A stretch of DNA of 64,000 nucleotides from AP-15 sp963716115 (GTDB lineage: Bacteria > Pseudomonadota > Alphaproteobacteria > ATCC43930 > CGMCC-115725): positions 62,001 through 126,000 of the forward strand of contig CAVQSZ010000032.1 in assembly GCA_963716115.1 (NCBI GenBank), given 5' to 3'. The position numbers and the translations under genes were made by a program. Shown here piece after piece: positions 1 through 7,881 of the stretch (positions are counted from its first letter, which is position 1; every line of letters begins with the position of its first letter). The notes under the pieces are model-generated. The model searched no databases. It saw only the letters and a program-made list of their open reading frames with translations, and was not told where the DNA came from.

Positions 1-1001
1 ACAAAGACGCTGTCGCCGTAGAGCGTGTACTCGACCGCGGTCGCCGGCAGCACCAGCATGTCGGGCTGCGGCGGCAGCACCACCGCGGCGTCGACGAACA
101 TGCCCGGCAGCAGCTCGTTCTCCGGGTTCGTCATCGTCGCCTGCACCTGCATGGTGCGGGTATCGGGGCTGATCTGCGGCTCGATCGTCGTGATCTCGGC
201 CGGGAAGACGCGGCCGGGATAGGCGTCGGTCTTGACGTTGACCTGCTGCCCGACCTTGATCTCCGGGCGCTGCCGCGCCGGCAGGGTGAAGTTCACGTAG
301 AGCGTCGACAAATCGGTCAGGGTCACGATCGCCGCGCCGGGGTTCAGGTATTGCCCGACCTCGATCTGCCGCACCCCGAGCTTGCCGGAAAACGGCGCAA
401 GGATCCGCTTTTGCGCGATCAGCGCCTCGGTCTTGGCGATCTGCGCGCGCGCCTGGTCGAGCTGGCTCTGAGCCTGGTCAACGCTTTCCTGCGAGGCGAA
501 ATTGCTCTTGCGCAGCGACTGCGCCCGCTGCAGCGAGACCTGCGCCCACCGCGCCTGCGCCTCGTAGTTCTTCAGATCCCCCTGATCGGGCGCGTCGTTG
601 AGCTGAACCAAGGGCTCGCCGGCCTTCACCGCAGCACCCGGCTCGAAGAATATCTTGACGACGCGCCCGCCGATTTCGGGGTTGATCGTGACCTGGTGCA
701 CCGCGGCCAGCGAGCCGATGGCCGGGGCGAAGCGCGGCACCGCCTCGGTCTTGACCTCGACCGCGCTGATCTGCGCCGGCGGCGGCTTGTTGCTCGCGAA
801 AAAGCTCGCGATCGCGTGCTCGCGAAACCGGTTGAAGCCGTACAGACCGCCCAGCACCACCGCGAGCAGCAGCCCGACGATGATAAGCCAGCGGACGGTC
901 TTTGGCCGCCGCGTCGCGGCGCGGTCGATGTCGCGCGGACGCCGGGCCTGATCCGGGCTCAGCAACTCGGCGGGCATTTCCGTCATCTGATCGCCGTCCA
1001 T
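1..1001 (-). CDS. RND efflux periplasmic adaptor (HlyD/MFP family), partial
   Basis: Periplasmic adaptor that would link an inner-membrane RND pump to an outer-membrane channel. About 333 residues are visible and the C-terminus lies beyond the left edge. There is a cytoplasmic N-terminus, one membrane anchor (about residues 37-55), a first lipoyl half-motif (about 100-135), an alpha-helical hairpin rich in Gln, Ala and Ser (about 140-198), the second lipoyl half (LAPFSGKLGVRQIEVGQYL) and the start of the beta-barrel. It resembles the MdtA/MexA group. ATG at 1001 is preceded by AGGA. The tetR gene ends 15 bases upstream on the same strand, so they form an operon, and the pump gene is expected past the edge. 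Confidence 0.9.
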   Translation of the reverse strand, partial: MDGDQMTEMPAELLSPDQARRPRDIDRAATRRPKTVRWLIIVGLLLAVVLGGLYGFNRFREHAIASFFASNKPPPAQISAVEVKTEAVPRFAPAIGSLAAVHQVTINPEIGGRVVKIFFEPGAAVKAGEPLVQLNDAPDQGDLKNYEAQARWAQVSLQRAQSLRKSNFASQESVDQAQSQLDQARAQIAKTEALIAQKRILAPFSGKLGVRQIEVGQYLNPGAAIVTLTDLSTLYVNFTLPARQRPEIKVGQQVNVKTDAYPGRVFPAEITTIEPQISPDTRTMQVQATMTNPENELLPGMFVDAAVVLPPQPDMLVLPATAVEYTLYGDSVF

Positions 1002-1016
1002 CGGTGTCCTAACACA

Positions 1017-1710
1017 TCAAGAGGGCGGGAGCTCGATCGGGTTCTTGGCGCAGCCGGCGAGCGCGGCCGCGATCGCCGCGTCGGTCAGGCCGATGCCGTG
1101 CAGGATGAACCGGCTCGCCTCTTCGGCCAACGCTCGTCAGCGCGCCCTGGTAGGCGATCGAGGCCCGGCCCGGCAACAGGGCGAAGGCCATCATCGCGGC
1201 GATGTGATGGCCGAACCAGAACCGGTTCGCCGAGGCGGCGGCGTCGAGCGCGAGGTCGCCGCCGGCGGCGGCGGCCTCGACCGACGCGGCGAACAGCGGG
1301 TGGACGCGCGCGAAGATCGTATCGAACAGCTCGCGCGCGTATTCGCCGTCCTCGAGAAAGCTGTGGAGGACGAGACGCAGCCGGGTGTCGAGCTCGGCCC
1401 GCTCGACCCCGCCTCCGAGCACGAGGTAGCGGACCATGAAATGGATCATGTGCACGAGCGTGGCCGTCGACGGCTCGAGCCCGGCCATGCGCTCCAATGC
1501 CGGGTCGCCTTCGCAGCCGAGCCGAAGGATCTCGCCGTAGAGCTGCTTCTTGCTCGGAAAATGCCGAAACAGCAGCGCCTCGGAGATGCCCGCCGCCTCG
1601 GCCAGCTCCCGCGTCGTGGTCCCGGCGAAGCCCTTGCGGGCGAAGAGCGGCACCGCCGCCGCCACGATCGCCTTGCGCCGCTCGTCGCTGTCCAATCTCA
1701 CAGCCGCCAT
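1017..1710 (-). CDS. TetR/AcrR family transcriptional regulator (one frameshift)
   Basis: Probable local repressor of the efflux operon it leads. The N-terminus carries a TetR helix-turn-helix (residues about 8-55, with TTRELAEAAGISEALLFRHF). The rest is a ligand-binding helical domain. The first frame drifts into a basic, unlikely tail after about residue 191. Reading one base later restores ALAEEASRFILHGIGL and a stop at 1017, giving about 230 residues. The apparent extra base is near 1134 (plus-strand T). ATG at 1710 is the only good start. The product resembles regulators that precede MFP-RND genes; the ligand is unknown. Confidence 0.85.
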
Positions 1711-2163
1711 CGGCCGCGCAAGTAAGCGCTCACTTACCCCGTGTCAAGCCGCCCGGCGGCCCGCCGCAGCAGATTTCGCGCCGCAGCCCGATCAAGCTCC
1801 GCACCGGACCGAAATCCCATGCTGCGCGCGCTGGAGATCACGATCCGATCAAGCGGCCGTTCTGGAGAGGCTCCGTCAATGCCTCTTTGCGCTGTCCCGT
1901 GGGCCTTCAGCCCACGGACTTGATCCGTGGGGAATGCCGGGACCCACTTTTCCACCACTCGGCCTTGCTTGGGTTTACTGTGATCGGCCGACGAACGAAC
2001 AGGATGAGCGACCAGGCCTGCGGCCGGCGTGGGTCCCGGCTTTCCGCCGGGACAGCGGGAGCCATGCGGTTCAGCCTGATGGGATCGATCACGCGCAAAT
2101 GCGTTTGGAATCGGCCTCGCCTGACCTACGATCGACGATCTCTTCGGCCCGTGGGGGGAAAAG
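1711..2163. other. Intergenic region holding the tetR promoter side and a dispersed repeat
   Basis: No gene is supported here. From about 1839 to 2088 it holds a repeat with a reverse-complement copy at 24870-25023 (see the repeat entries). The small ORFs that cross it on both strands have no recognisable family features. The tetR start at 1710 faces left and the HdeD-like gene at 2164 faces right, so promoters for both must lie here. I could not assign convincing -35/-10 boxes. Confidence 0.6.
1839..2088. repeat. Dispersed intergenic repeat, copy 1
   Basis: Bases 1839-1899 and 2028-2088 match, in inverted orientation, the two ends of the segment 24870-25023. The shared outer part includes GCGGCCGTTCTGGAGAGGCT and the shared inner part includes GGGTCCCGGCTTT-CGCCGGGACAGCG. 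This copy carries about 90 extra bases in its middle, including a hairpin (CCGTGGGCCTTCAGCCCACGG) whose relative also occurs at 61150-61190. It is a non-coding, hairpin-rich element of the kind scattered between genes in many alphaproteobacteria. Confidence 0.75.
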
Positions 2164-2754
2164 ATGAGCAACCCGGCCCTTTCCGGCCTCGACGATTTGC
2201 GCCGTCGGCTGGCGGCGGCGATCCACGCCCATTGGAAGCTGTTTCTCGCCGAAGGCGTCGTCATGGCGGCGCTGGGGCTGCTGGCGATCGCGTTGCCCAA
2301 CATCGCGACCCTCGCGACGACGATCCTGATCGGCTGGCTGTTTTTCGTCGGCGGGGTCTTCCGCACCATCTCGGTGCTGCAGCATCGCGCGATGCCGGGC
2401 TTTGCCTGGTCGCTCGCGACCGCGGTGCTGGCGATCCTGCTGGGCCTCGTCCTGGCGCTGGCGCCGATCGCCGGGGTGCTGACCCTGACGATCGCGCTGA
2501 TCGCGTTCTTCATCCTCGAAGGGATCGCCGCGATCCTGCTCGCGGTCGAGCACCGCAAGCATCTGCCGAGCTGGGGCTGGGTGCTGTTCAGCGGGCTCGT
2601 CGACCTCTTGCTCGCCTACCTGATCTGGCAAGGCTGGCCGAGCTCGGCCGGCTGGGCGATCGGCCTCCTGGTCGGCGTCAACATGTGCTTTGTCGGGCTG
2701 TCCCTGATCATGACCGCGCTCGCCGCGCGGCTGATGGCGCCCGAGGGCAGGTAG
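2164..2754 (+). CDS. HdeD family membrane protein (DUF308)
   Basis: A 196-residue membrane protein of the HdeD/DUF308 family. A short soluble N-terminus (about 30 residues) is followed by about six hydrophobic segments arranged as three hairpin pairs, with typical short loops such as FFVGGVFRTISVLQHR. In E. coli HdeD is linked to acid resistance; the molecular role of the family is not established. ATG at 2164 follows a G-rich stretch (GGGGGGAAAAG) that can serve as ribosome binding site. The gene stands alone and converges on the protease gene. Confidence 0.85.
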   Translation: MSNPALSGLDDLRRRLAAAIHAHWKLFLAEGVVMAALGLLAIALPNIATLATTILIGWLFFVGGVFRTISVLQHRAMPGFAWSLATAVLAILLGLVLALAPIAGVLTLTIALIAFFILEGIAAILLAVEHRKHLPSWGWVLFSGLVDLLLAYLIWQGWPSSAGWAIGLLVGVNMCFVGLSLIMTALAARLMAPEGR

Positions 2755-2775
2755 GCGGCGTCGCGGAGGCGCCCG

Positions 2776-3849
2776 CTAACGCAGCTTGACCCCGACCTCC
2801 CTCCAGGCCTCGGCGACGGCTTTGCGCTCGGTGCTGTGGGTGCCGTAGCGGTGGCCGGCGTTGGTCACCGTGTGCTTGGCGAAGGTCGCAAAGCCGGCCG
2901 CGGATTTGAGGCCGCGGTCGGTGATCGTGTCGTACCAGATCTGCCCGGCCTTCTCCCAGGCGTTGCCGCCGATCGCCGTCGCCGCCAGGTAAAACGCGTG
3001 GTTGGGGATGCCCGAATTCAGATGCACCCCGCCATTGTCCTGCCCGGTATGGAGGTAATGCCGCATGTCGGCGGGCTGCGGGTCCTTGCCCATGACATTG
3101 TTGTCGTAAGCCGAGCCTGGGGCCTTCATCGAGCGCAGCGCCTGCCCCGGGAAGGTCAGCAGCCCCTCGCCGATCAGCCAGTCGGCCTGGTCGGCGGTCT
3201 GCTTGAGCGCGTATTGCTTGATCAGCGAGCCGAACACGTCGGAGCAGGATTCGTTCAACGCGCCCGGCTGGTTCAGGTAGGTCAGGTTGACTTCCGACCC
3301 GGTGACGCCGTGGGTCAGCTCGTGGCCGATCACGTCGAGCGCGATCGTGAAGCGGTTGAAGATCGCGCCGTCGCCGTCGCCGAACACCATCTGCCCGCCA
3401 TCCCAGAAGGCGTTGTCGTAGTCCTGGCCGTAATGCACCGTGGCGACCAGCGGCAGCCCCTGGCCGTCGATCGAATTGCGCTGAAATATCTCCAGATAGA
3501 AATCAAAGGTATGGCCGAGGCCGTCATAGGCCTCGTTGACGCTGACATCGGTCACCGCCGCCTGGCCCTCGGAGCGGACCAGCTGCCCGGGCTTGGTCTC
3601 CTGGTTCGAGGCGGTGTAGATCGTGCGGTGGACCTGCGCCGGGCCGGCCCTGACGACCGGGCGCGGCGGCCCCGCCAGCAGCTGGAAGGTCAGCCGCTGG
3701 GCGCGCTGCGTCGAATCGAGAGCCAGCGTGCTCAACGCGGCGTTGCGCTGAGCGGCGCTGCCGCGTCGCGCCATCTCGTGAAGGATGTGCGGCGGCAGGA
3801 TGCAGAAGAGGGAATGGCGATGCCGCGGGCGGCGGGAGCAAGGATGCAT
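2776..3849 (-). CDS. Protealysin-like M4 family neutral metalloprotease
   Basis: A 357-residue zinc endopeptidase of the thermolysin family. The zinc site is H176-E-L-T-H180 (in VIGHELTHGVTG) with the third ligand E200 in the NESCSD motif. The active-site histidine lies in DNGGVHLNSGIPNHAF near residue 270. The propeptide is only about 50 residues and contains PPHIL (about residues 19-23), the signature of the short protealysin propeptide (PLN type). No clear Sec signal peptide precedes it, as in protealysin itself, which is cytoplasmic or released by other means. ATG at 3849 has AGGAG six bases upstream. A CRP-like palindrome lies 85 bases upstream. Confidence 0.93.
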   Translation of the reverse strand: MHPCSRRPRHRHSLFCILPPHILHEMARRGSAAQRNAALSTLALDSTQRAQRLTFQLLAGPPRPVVRAGPAQVHRTIYTASNQETKPGQLVRSEGQAAVTDVSVNEAYDGLGHTFDFYLEIFQRNSIDGQGLPLVATVHYGQDYDNAFWDGGQMVFGDGDGAIFNRFTIALDVIGHELTHGVTGSEVNLTYLNQPGALNESCSDVFGSLIKQYALKQTADQADWLIGEGLLTFPGQALRSMKAPGSAYDNNVMGKDPQPADMRHYLHTGQDNGGVHLNSGIPNHAFYLAATAIGGNAWEKAGQIWYDTITDRGLKSAAGFATFAKHTVTNAGHRYGTHSTERKAVAEAWREVGVKLR

Positions 3850-3933
3850 GGCGGTCTCCTGTCGGCGAAGAGCCCGGACATCGGCCGGACCGTCCGCGTC
3901 GGGCGAATTTAGCGGGGCGCGGCCGGGCCGATG

Positions 3934-3949
3934 TGTGAAGCGCTTCACA
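3934..3949. promoter_or_regulatory. CRP-like palindrome TGTGA-N6-TCACA upstream of the M4 protease gene
   Basis: The 18-base perfect palindrome GTGTGAAGCGCTTCACAC spans 3933-3950. Its core fits the TGTGA-N6-TCACA pattern of CRP/FNR-type regulators. It lies in the 140-base gap between the protease start (3849, leftward) and the yehW-like stop (3990), so it most likely controls the protease. Two relatives occur at 45763 and 59734. Confidence 0.5.
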
Positions 3950-3989
3950 CATGCCGGCGGAATCGCCGCGCCTTCCGCCGCTCCCGCTT

Positions 3990-4733
3990 CTATGCCGCGG
4001 CGCCGCGCCGCAGCCGGCGCTCCAATCGGCCGAACAGCATGTCGGTCAGGATCGCGAAGAGGGCGACGAGGACGGCGCCTTCGAGGACGAAGGGCAGCTT
4101 GTCGGCGACGAGGCCGTTGAAGATGGGCGTGCCCAAGGTGATGGCGCCCACCGTCGAGCCGATCGTCGCGGTGCCGATCGCGATCGTCACCGAGACGCGG
4201 ATCCCGGCCAGCATCACCGGCGCGGCCAGCGGCAGCTCGACCCGGCGCAGCCGCTGCCACGCCGACAGCCCCATGCCGAGGGCCGCCTCGCGCACCCCCG
4301 CCGGCGCCCCTTCGAGGCCGGCGATCGTGTTCTCGGTGATCGGCAAGAGACCGTAGAGAAACAGCGCGAGCACGGTCGGCCTTGTGCCGAAGCCCAGCAT
4401 CGGCACCGCGATCGCCAGCACCGCGACCGGCGGAAAGGTCTGGCCGATGGTTACCAACGCGTTGACCATCGGCCGGAAATCCCGCCCGGCCGCGCGGGTG
4501 ACGAAGACCGCGAGCGACACCCCGACCGCCGTCGCCGCGAGGCTCGCCGCCGCGACCAGCCCAAAATGCGACAGGAACAGCCGCAGAAAGCTGGTGCGGT
4601 CGTACACCACCGGCTCGATGTCGGGGAAAACCGGCTGCAGCACGGGCCGCAGATCGCCCATCCGCAGCAGCAGCGCGGCGAACAGCAGCCCGACCCAGAA
4701 GATCGGGCTGGCCCACAGGCGACCGCCGCGCAC
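3990..4733 (-). CDS. yehW: Osmoprotectant ABC transporter permease, YehW-like
   Basis: Integral membrane permease of a glycine-betaine/osmoprotectant importer, 247 residues. It has five to six hydrophobic segments and the EAA-loop region AALGMGLSAWQRLRRVELPLAAPVMLAG reshaped as in ProW/OpuBB-type permeases, followed by an ATIG-containing helix. It starts with GTG at 4733, seven bases after the ATPase stop, so it is translationally linked as the last gene of the four-gene operon. Length and position match E. coli yehW. The substrate is inferred from the family, not shown here. Confidence 0.88.
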   Translation of the reverse strand: MRGGRLWASPIFWVGLLFAALLLRMGDLRPVLQPVFPDIEPVVYDRTSFLRLFLSHFGLVAAASLAATAVGVSLAVFVTRAAGRDFRPMVNALVTIGQTFPPVAVLAIAVPMLGFGTRPTVLALFLYGLLPITENTIAGLEGAPAGVREAALGMGLSAWQRLRRVELPLAAPVMLAGIRVSVTIAIGTATIGSTVGAITLGTPIFNGLVADKLPFVLEGAVLVALFAILTDMLFGRLERRLRRGAAA

Positions 4734-4739
4734 GCCGCC

Positions 4740-5663
4740 TCAGCGCACCAGATCGGCCAGGGCGATGACCCCGGCCGGGCGGCCCTCGGCGTCCTGCACC
4801 GGCAGCCGGTCGGCATGCCGCGCCGTCATCGCCGAGAGCGCGTCGCGCAAGGTCGCGTCGAGCGCCAGCGGCTCGCCCTCGGCGGTTTCGCCGCGGCGCA
4901 CGCGGTCGGCCACCCGGCGCACCGACAACAGCTTGAGCCCGAGCCCCTGGCGCCCGACGAAATCGGCGACGAAGTCGTTCGCCGGATGCTCGAGGATGTC
5001 GAGCGGCGACCCGCCCTGCACGATCCGGCCCTGATCCATGATCGCGATCCGGGTGGCCAGCCGCAGCGCCTCCTCGATGTCGTGGGTCACGAAGACGATC
5101 GTCTTCCCGGTCGCGCGGTGGATCCGCGCGAGCTCGGCCTGCAATGCGTCGCGGGTGATCGGGTCGACCGCGGCGAAGGGCTCGTCCATCAGCAAGAGCC
5201 CGGGGTCGGCGGCGAGCGCGCGGGCGACGCCGACCCGCTGCTGCTCGCCGCCCGAGAGCTGGTCGGGGTATTTGAGGCGATAGGCGGCGGGGTCGAGGCG
5301 GAACAATTCGAGCAGCTCGACCACCCGGTCGCGCACCCTCGCCCGCGGCCATTTCAAAAGCCGCGGCACGGTGGCGATGTTGTCCTCGACCGTCCAATGC
5401 GGAAACAGGCCGATCGACTGGATGGCGTAGCCGATGCGGCGGCGCAGCGCCTGCGGCCGGATCCGGGCGACATCCTCGCCGCCGACCCGGATCGACCCCG
5501 AATCCGTCGCGATCAGGCGGTTGACCATTCGCAAGGTCGTCGACTTGCCGCAGCCCGAGGAGCCGAGCAGCACGCAAAACTCGCCGGCGGCGACCGTCAG
5601 CGACAGCCCGTCGACGACCGGGCGGCCGCCATAGCGCTTGGTGACGCGCTCGATTTCGATCAT
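4740..5663 (-). CDS. yehX: Osmoprotectant ABC transporter ATP-binding protein, YehX-like
   Basis: ATPase of the importer, 307 residues. Walker A is GSSGCGKST (residues 34-42), the signature is LSGGEQQRVGVARAL, and Walker B is LLLMDEPFAAVDP, followed by the H-loop FVTHD. The last about 65 residues form a partial CBS-like region (ADRLPVQDAEGRPAGVIAL), as in ProV/OpuA-type ATPases where CBS domains sense ionic strength. ATG at 5663 overlaps the upstream permease stop in an ATGA arrangement, and the gene sits third in the operon. Confidence 0.9.
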   Translation of the reverse strand: MIEIERVTKRYGGRPVVDGLSLTVAAGEFCVLLGSSGCGKSTTLRMVNRLIATDSGSIRVGGEDVARIRPQALRRRIGYAIQSIGLFPHWTVEDNIATVPRLLKWPRARVRDRVVELLELFRLDPAAYRLKYPDQLSGGEQQRVGVARALAADPGLLLMDEPFAAVDPITRDALQAELARIHRATGKTIVFVTHDIEEALRLATRIAIMDQGRIVQGGSPLDILEHPANDFVADFVGRQGLGLKLLSVRRVADRVRRGETAEGEPLALDATLRDALSAMTARHADRLPVQDAEGRPAGVIALADLVR

Positions 5664-6838
5664 CAGGCGGGCTCATCATCAGGCGGGCGGCGGCGCAAGA
5701 GGTCGGCCAAGGTCCGCAGCGCGAAATCGGCGGCCAGCGCCAGGACGATCGCCGGCAGGGCGCCGAGCAGAACGAGGTCGACCGCGTATTGGCCGAGCCC
5801 TTCGAAGACGAAGGTTCCGAGCCCGCCGGCGCCGATCAGCGCCGCGACCACCGCCAGCCCGATCGCCTGGACCAGGACAATGCGCAGCCCGGCGAGCAGC
5901 ACCGGCAGAGCGAGCGGCAATTCGACCCGCCCGAAGATCTGGCCCGAGGTCAGGCCCATCCCGCGCGCCGCGTCGACCACCGCGCGGTCGGCGCCCGCGA
6001 GCCCCGCCGCGGTGTTGCGCACCACCGGCAGCAGCGCATAAAGCACCAGGGCGACGATCGCCGGCGCCCAGCCGATGCCGCCGACGCCGAGCGCCGCCAG
6101 CCGCGGCGCGGCGAACGCCAATGCCGACAACGGCACGATCAAGAGGCCGAAGAGGGCGATCGACGGGATCGTCTGCAACATGTTCAGGACCGCGAAGAGC
6201 GGCCCCTCGATCGCCGGGAACCGCGCGGCGGCGACGCCGAGCGGGAAGCCGATCGCGATCGCCGGCCCGACCGACCCGGCGACCAGCAGGACATGGCGCA
6301 GCAGCGCGTCGGCGAAGACCCGGCGGCGGCTCGCATATTCCTGGGCGATCGACAACGCGTCGAGCACGCCGCCCGCGGCCAGGGCGAGGATCCCCGCCGC
6401 GATCGCCAGGACGACGAGGAGCCGCGCCGCGGGGCCGGCGCGAAGCCGCTGCATCGCATCGACGATCGCCAGCGCCGCGCAGCCGATCAGGAGCCAGAAG
6501 GCCGCGCCCGGCGATATCCGCGAGGCGGGCGTCGCCCGCGCCGCGAGGTCTTTCGCGGCCTCTCCGACGGCGGCCAGGGCCAGCAGCAGCACCGCCGCGC
6601 CCAGCAACGCCGTCGCCTGATGCAGGGCTCGGCTCGGCGGCGTGAAGCACGCCGCGAGCAGGATCGCGCCGAGCGCCGCGATATAGAGCGCCCACGGCGC
6701 GCCGCCGGCCGCCCACAGCGCGATCGGCCTGCCCGAGACCAGCCGGTTCGGGGCGAGGCCGACAAAGCCCGTCGCGGCGACGGCGATGCAGCCGCCCGCG
6801 ACCAACGTCAGCAGCACCGGGTTGCGGACCGCGCTCAC
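5663..6838 (-). CDS. yehY: Osmoprotectant ABC transporter permease, YehY-like
   Basis: A 391-residue permease, longer than yehW because of an N-terminal half with about five extra membrane segments, as in E. coli YehY. The C-terminal half holds the transport core with a conserved cytoplasmic loop (VDAARGMGLTSGQIFGRVEL). It starts with GTG at 6838, overlapping the binding-protein stop by four bases (GTGA), and ends overlapping the ATPase start. The order binding protein - long permease - ATPase - short permease is that of osmF-yehY-yehX-yehW. Confidence 0.88.
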   Translation of the reverse strand: MSAVRNPVLLTLVAGGCIAVAATGFVGLAPNRLVSGRPIALWAAGGAPWALYIAALGAILLAACFTPPSRALHQATALLGAAVLLLALAAVGEAAKDLAARATPASRISPGAAFWLLIGCAALAIVDAMQRLRAGPAARLLVVLAIAAGILALAAGGVLDALSIAQEYASRRRVFADALLRHVLLVAGSVGPAIAIGFPLGVAAARFPAIEGPLFAVLNMLQTIPSIALFGLLIVPLSALAFAAPRLAALGVGGIGWAPAIVALVLYALLPVVRNTAAGLAGADRAVVDAARGMGLTSGQIFGRVELPLALPVLLAGLRIVLVQAIGLAVVAALIGAGGLGTFVFEGLGQYAVDLVLLGALPAIVLALAADFALRTLADLLRRRPPDDEPA

Positions 6839-7785
6839 GGCAGGAAGCGCTGGGATTTCAGATAAGCCTTCGCGACGGCCCCGGCGTCCTGCCCGTCGAC
6901 CGCGATCTCGGCGTTGAGCCGCTGCAAGGTGTCGAGCGTCAGGGTGGCGAAGACCGGATCGAGGATCGTCGCGATCTCGGGATGCTCGCGCAGCACCGCC
7001 TCGCGCACCACCGGGGCCGGGGCGTAGACCGTCTGCGCCCCCCGGTTGTCGTCGAGCGCCACGAGGCCGAGGGCGGCGAGCGCGCCGTCGGTGCCGTAGG
7101 CCATCGCGGCGTTGACGTCGGACATGCCCTCGGCCGCGGCGCGCAAGGTCGCCGCCGTGTTGCCGCCCGACAGGGTCAGCAGCTGCTCGTCCGAGAGGCG
7201 AAAGCCGTAGGTCGCCTCGAAGGCCGGCAAGGCCGAGGGGCTTTCGACGAACTCGGCCGAGGCGGCGAGCTTGATCCGGCCGCCGCGCTCCAGGTACCGG
7301 GCGAAGTCGTCCATTGTCTTGAGCCCCTGGCGCTCGGCCAGGTCCTTGCGCACCGCGATGACCCAGGTGTTGTTGGCCCGCGCCGGGGCGAGCCAGGCGA
7401 GCGAATTCTTGTCGCCGTCGAGCTTTTTGACCTCGGCGTAGCCGCGCCCCCAATTCTTCCACACGGATTGTCCCTCGCTGTGAAAGAACAGCGCGCCGTT
7501 TCCGGTGTATTCCGGGTAGATGTCGATCTGGCCGGCGAGGAGCGCGGCGCGCACGATGTTGGTCGGCCCGAGCTGGATCTTGCTCTCGACCGCGAGGCCG
7601 TGCGCTTCGAGAAGCTGGACGATCATGTCGCCGAGCAGCGCGCCTTCGGTGTCGATCTTCGAGCCGACGACGATCCGGTCCGCCGCCGGCGCCGCGGCCG
7701 CGGCGGCCGAGACGACCGTGAAGAGCGGCGCGGCGGCGAAAAGCAGCGCGACGGCGGCGAGCAGGCGGCTCAGAAAGGGCGGCAA
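6835..7785 (-). CDS. osmF: Osmoprotectant ABC transporter substrate-binding protein, OsmF/YehZ-like
   Basis: Periplasmic binding protein of about 316 residues for quaternary-amine type osmoprotectants. A hydrophobic signal segment (LLAAVALLFAAAPLFTVVSA) precedes the mature start at about DRIVVGSKIDTEGALLG. Family landmarks are IDIYPEYTGNG and ANNTWVIAVRKDLAERQGL. No ATG or GTG is available in frame before the signal peptide; TTG at 7785 is my choice and CTG a few codons later is possible, so the start is uncertain. It is first gene of the operon and divergent from the DUF2252 gene, with a 96-base gap that should hold both promoters. Confidence 0.85.
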   Translation of the reverse strand: MPPFLSRLLAAVALLFAAAPLFTVVSAAAAAAPAADRIVVGSKIDTEGALLGDMIVQLLEAHGLAVESKIQLGPTNIVRAALLAGQIDIYPEYTGNGALFFHSEGQSVWKNWGRGYAEVKKLDGDKNSLAWLAPARANNTWVIAVRKDLAERQGLKTMDDFARYLERGGRIKLAASAEFVESPSALPAFEATYGFRLSDEQLLTLSGGNTAATLRAAAEGMSDVNAAMAYGTDGALAALGLVALDDNRGAQTVYAPAPVVREAVLREHPEIATILDPVFATLTLDTLQRLNAEIAVDGQDAGAVAKAYLKSQRFLP

Positions 7786-7881
7786 CGAGGTTTTTTCCGG
7801 CGGTTGGCTGGGTGCTGGTACTCTGCCGCAAGCCCCGGACCGTTGTCGACCCCGACACCGGCGGAGGCGCGGGAGGGCCGC

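Noticed and set aside
351..1439. A 362-codon rightward frame opposite the adaptor and tetR genes
   Set aside because: Composition is Arg/Gln-rich with no domain; the opposite strand encodes two recognised families across the same bases.
2776..5679. A 967-codon leftward frame covering the protease and the osmoprotectant genes
   Set aside because: Only its last 357 codons are the M4 protease; the rest is a GC-rich out-of-frame reading of the yehW- and yehX-like genes, full of Arg and Ala without family motifs.
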